A stretch of 7,259 bases of DNA, from contig DVGP01000062.1 of NCBI GenBank assembly GCA_018712665.1, positions 1 through 7,259 on the forward strand, read 5' to 3'. Below, piece after piece: positions 4,806 to 7,259 of this stretch. This DNA is from Candidatus Pelethomonas intestinigallinarum (GTDB lineage Bacteria > Bacillota > Clostridia > Oscillospirales > Oscillospiraceae). Numbering within the stretch: position 1 is the first letter of the stretch; each line of letters opens with the position of its first letter. The position numbers and the translations under genes are program-made. Below the pieces are notes generated by a model. The model did no database searches. It was not told where the DNA came from and was given only the letters and a program-made list of their open reading frames with translations.

Positions 4806-6179
4806 ATGATTTTCTCCTCCGCCGAGTTTCTCTTCCTGTTTCTGCCCTGTGTGCTGCTGGTCTACTACAACCCCTTCTTCCGCGGGCGGCGGTTCCGCAA
4901 CATCTTCCTGCTGCTGGTCTCCCTCTTCTTCTACGCCTGGGGTGAGCCGGTGAATGTGGTGCTGCTGCTGGCCTCCATCGCCGCCAACTGGTTCTTCGGC
5001 CGGATGGTGGAGGGGGAGGGGCCCCGCCGGCGGTTCTGGCTGTGGGCGGCGGTGGTCCTCAATCTGGCGGGGCTGTTCATTTTCAAGTATCTGGGCTTTG
5101 TCTGCCGGAATCTGGGCGCTCTGGGCCTGCCCATGCCGGAGATCGACCTGGCATTGCCCATCGGCATCTCCTTCTACACCTTCCAGGCCATGAGCTACGT
5201 CATCGACGTCTACCGCCGCCGCTCCCCCGCCCAGCGGAGCGTCCTGGATGTGGGGCTGTATGTGTCCTTCTTCCCCCAACTCATCGCCGGGCCCATCGTC
5301 CGGTATGAGACCATCGCCCAGGAGATCCACGGCAGGCGGGAGACCTGGGAGGACTTCCGGGGCGGTGTGCCCCGGTTCATCGCGGGCCTGGGGAAAAAGG
5401 TGATCCTCTCCAACAATATGGCCATTCTGGCCGACGCCGCCTTCGACACCCTCCCCTCCCTCTCCGCCCCCATGGCCTGGCTGGGAACCGTGGCCTACGG
5501 GCTTCAGATCTACTTCGACTTCTCCGGCTACAGCGATATGGCCATCGGCATGGGCCGGATGTTCGGCTTCCACTTCCTGGAGAACTTCGACAGGCCCTAC
5601 CTGGCTACCTCCATCACCGACTTCTGGCGGCGCTGGCATATCTCCCTGTCCACCTGGTTCCGGGACTACGTCTACATCCCCCTGGGGGGCAACCGGGTCA
5701 GCGCCGGACGTCATCTGTTCAACCTCTTCGTGGTGTGGCTCCTCACCGGAATCTGGCACGGGGCCAACTGGACCTTCCTCCTCTGGGGCCTGGGGTACTT
5801 TCTCCTGCTGATGGCGGAGAAGTACGGGCATATCGACAGGCGCCTGGGCGTCCTCCGCCGGCCCTGGACCCTCTTCTGGGTGCTGATGCTGTGGGTGCTG
5901 TTCCGGGCGGAGAACGTGGCCGCCGCGGGGGACTATTTCGCCGCCCTCTTTACCGGGGGCCGGGGGGACATCAAGGACTTTCTCTACTATTTCGGCAACA
6001 TGAAGTTCTATTTGGCAGCAGCGGTGGCCTGCTGCCTGCCCTGGGACAAGCTGTGGCGGCGGGTGCCGGAGGCCCCCCGGGCCTGCCTCTCCGCCGCTGG
6101 GTCCGCGGCGGTGCTGCTCCTGGTGCTGACGTACGTGGTGGGCAGCACCTACAACCCCTTCATCTATTTCAATTTCTGA
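4806..6179 (+). CDS. MBOAT family membrane O-acyltransferase (AlgI/DltB-like)
   Basis: Complete 457-residue polytopic membrane protein of the MBOAT family, AlgI branch. These proteins move acyl groups, usually acetyl, across the membrane for transfer to exported polysaccharide or wall polymers. It opens with the family's MIFSSAEFLFLFLP. It contains FKYLGF (93-98), LPIGISFYTFQAMSYVIDVYR (about 117-137), FFPQLIAGPI (155-164), IYFDFSGYSDMAIGMG (235-250), the FWRRWHISLSTWFRDYVYIPLGG block (273-295) with H278, and GIWHGANWTFLLWG (315-328) with H318, the near-invariant catalytic histidine. Many hydrophobic segments cover the whole length, which is typical for the family. The ATG has GGGAGG about 9 nt ahead. 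A DHHW-family gene starts 16 nt downstream, the usual partner. The acceptor polymer cannot be named, as no polysaccharide or teichoic-acid gene is in view. Confidence 0.96.
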   Translation: MIFSSAEFLFLFLPCVLLVYYNPFFRGRRFRNIFLLLVSLFFYAWGEPVNVVLLLASIAANWFFGRMVEGEGPRRRFWLWAAVVLNLAGLFIFKYLGFVCRNLGALGLPMPEIDLALPIGISFYTFQAMSYVIDVYRRRSPAQRSVLDVGLYVSFFPQLIAGPIVRYETIAQEIHGRRETWEDFRGGVPRFIAGLGKKVILSNNMAILADAAFDTLPSLSAPMAWLGTVAYGLQIYFDFSGYSDMAIGMGRMFGFHFLENFDRPYLATSITDFWRRWHISLSTWFRDYVYIPLGGNRVSAGRHLFNLFVVWLLTGIWHGANWTFLLWGLGYFLLLMAEKYGHIDRRLGVLRRPWTLFWVLMLWVLFRAENVAAAGDYFAALFTGGRGDIKDFLYYFGNMKFYLAAAVACCLPWDKLWRRVPEAPRACLSAAGSAAVLLLVLTYVVGSTYNPFIYFNF

Positions 6180-6195
6180 CGGGAGGCGACGGGCT

Positions 6196-7259
6196 GTGAA
6201 GAAGAAAGCGGAAAATTTCACCGCCGCCGTCTTTCTGGCGGTGCTGGGGACCTGTCTGGTCCTGGTCCTCACCGGCGTGGTCCGGGTGGGCACAGGCCGG
6301 CAGGAGCCGGTGGGCCTGTCCTACTATGATCCCGGCCCGGAGGGCCCGACCTACGTGTCCCTGGTGAAGTGGTTCGAGGACACCTGCCGGGCCTTTTGCA
6401 CCACGGAGCTCCCCGGGCGGATGGTCCTCCAAGAGGCCAACGCCCACCTCAATCGGTCCCTGGGCAAGTGGATCTTCGAGAGCACCGACCCGGAGGTGGT
6501 GCGCTTGCACAACGGCTATCTGGAGTCCATCGGCAACTTCTACTACTATCTGACGGAGCCGGACATCACCGTGGCGAACTTCGCCGCCTGGACGGAGGAG
6601 ACACTGGGCTGCCCCTTCCTCTACGTCCAGGCCCCCTGCAAGCTCTGTCGGATCGACAACGAGCTTCCCCTGCCGGAGATGACCAACAACAACGCCGAGG
6701 CGAGCTGGCTGCTGCGGATGCTGGAGGAGCGGGGTGTAGCGTGGCTGGACCTGCGGGAGAGCCTCCACGCCGACGGCCTGGACCACTACAGCTGCTTCTA
6801 CGTCACCGACCACCACTGGACCATGTCCACGGGGCTTTGGGCGGCCGGTACCATGGCGGAAGAGCTCAACAGCCGCTACGGCCTGGGGCTGGACGCCAGC
6901 CCCCTGGACCCGGACAAATACCAGTCCCGGGTGTGGGAGGACGCCTTCCTGGGCTCCCAGGGCCGGAAAGTGACACTGGCTTTCGCCCAGCCGGAGGACT
7001 TCAGCCTGCCGGTGCCCGACTTCCCTACCCATCTGCGGCTGACTGTCCCCGGCGACGGCGTGGTGCGGGAGGGGGACTTCTCCATTCTCTACGACGAGGA
7101 GGAGATCCCATCCGAGGACTACTACCGCAGCAACAGCTACGGCGCGGTGATCCAGGGGGACTGCCCCTACCTGACGGTTGAAAACCTGGACGATCCCGAC
7201 GGGCCGGTGGTGGCGGTGCTGCGGGAGTCCTTCGCCATCGCTCCGGGACCATACCTGTC
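6196..7259 (+). CDS. DHHW family protein, AlgJ/AlgX-like, partial at the window edge
   Basis: An open frame starts at GTG with GGAGG 9 nt ahead and runs off the right edge (354 whole codons seen, no stop). It begins VKKKAENF, a basic stretch, then one hydrophobic segment at about 8-27, so the rest should be anchored outside the membrane. The signature TDHHWT spans 204-209 (D205, H206, H207, W208). Near the edge is VVAVLRESFAIAP with S345. In AlgJ/AlgX-type acetyltransferases a DxH pair precedes the serine of an SGNH-like site; D205, H207 and S345 fit that order, though the usual D before the serine is E344 here. The protein probably receives the acyl group exported by the MBOAT protein and passes it to a polymer, or removes it. 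The operon layout supports this; the polymer is not known. Confidence 0.9.
   Translation, partial: MKKKAENFTAAVFLAVLGTCLVLVLTGVVRVGTGRQEPVGLSYYDPGPEGPTYVSLVKWFEDTCRAFCTTELPGRMVLQEANAHLNRSLGKWIFESTDPEVVRLHNGYLESIGNFYYYLTEPDITVANFAAWTEETLGCPFLYVQAPCKLCRIDNELPLPEMTNNNAEASWLLRMLEERGVAWLDLRESLHADGLDHYSCFYVTDHHWTMSTGLWAAGTMAEELNSRYGLGLDASPLDPDKYQSRVWEDAFLGSQGRKVTLAFAQPEDFSLPVPDFPTHLRLTVPGDGVVREGDFSILYDEEEIPSEDYYRSNSYGAVIQGDCPYLTVENLDDPDGPVVAVLRESFAIAPGPYL

Noticed and set aside
4716..6293. 525-codon open frame on the minus strand
   Set aside because: It is antisense to the MBOAT gene, whose family motifs are unmistakable. The translation is a run of G, E, P, Q and H-rich sequence without a ribosome site.
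6169..7032. 287-codon minus-strand and 270-codon plus-strand frames over the DHHW gene
   Set aside because: Both overlap the GTG-started frame that encodes a membrane anchor and the DHHW motif, and neither shows a known fold or a good start site.
1..7259. CRISPR array, transposon ends, phage or defence genes
   Set aside because: I looked for regularly spaced repeats, terminal inverted repeats and integrase or nuclease motifs on both strands and saw none.

Overview
The window comes from a GC-rich member of the Bacillota. An Oscillospiraceae-type gut clostridium (the Flavonifractor / Lawsonibacter / Oscillibacter area) is my best guess. This rests on GC-rich codon use, strong AGGAGG-type ribosome binding sites, SigA-type promoters with 17-nt spacers, and gene types common there: a stalk-domain plus SleB-type hydrolase, an MBOAT/DHHW pair, and a small poly-ferredoxin. 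The genus is inferred from memory, not from a search.

Left part (1-2320), minus strand: a trans-translation block. In transcription order it runs smpB, a cyclophilin-type peptidyl-prolyl isomerase, a short-chain dehydrogenase/reductase, then ssrA (tmRNA). The three protein genes are tightly spaced (32 nt and 1 nt) behind one clear promoter at 2291-2319. ssrA has its own extended -10 promoter (405-433), whose -10 hexamer sits in the middle of a near-perfect palindrome. SmpB and tmRNA act together to rescue stalled ribosomes, and the tmRNA tag can be read as a 16-codon frame ending in SLAIAA.

Middle part (2320-3640), plus strand: a promoter drives a 129-residue ferredoxin-like protein with four CxxCxxCxxxC motifs. 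A strong hairpin terminator follows, then a LysE/RhtB-type amino-acid exporter with no visible promoter of its own. A 15-bp hairpin at 3601-3636 sits between convergent genes and probably terminates both strands.

Right part (3657-7259): a secreted cell wall hydrolase (minus strand) and a strong MBOAT-DHHW operon (plus strand) are transcribed divergently from a 336-bp control region. That region holds two well-formed promoters, a GC-rich structured leader for the hydrolase, and an imperfect 22-24-bp direct repeat. One repeat copy fills most of the gap between the two -35 elements. The hydrolase appears to start at a non-canonical ATT codon. The MBOAT membrane O-acyltransferase and the DHHW (AlgJ/AlgX-like) protein form a two-gene unit of the kind used to acylate exported or cell-surface polymers. 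The DHHW gene runs off the right edge.

I found no CRISPR array, insertion sequence, phage gene, defence system or tRNA. Most of the window is conserved housekeeping. The parts most worth checking are the hydrolase start and leader, the repeat in the divergent control region, and the palindrome over the ssrA promoter.
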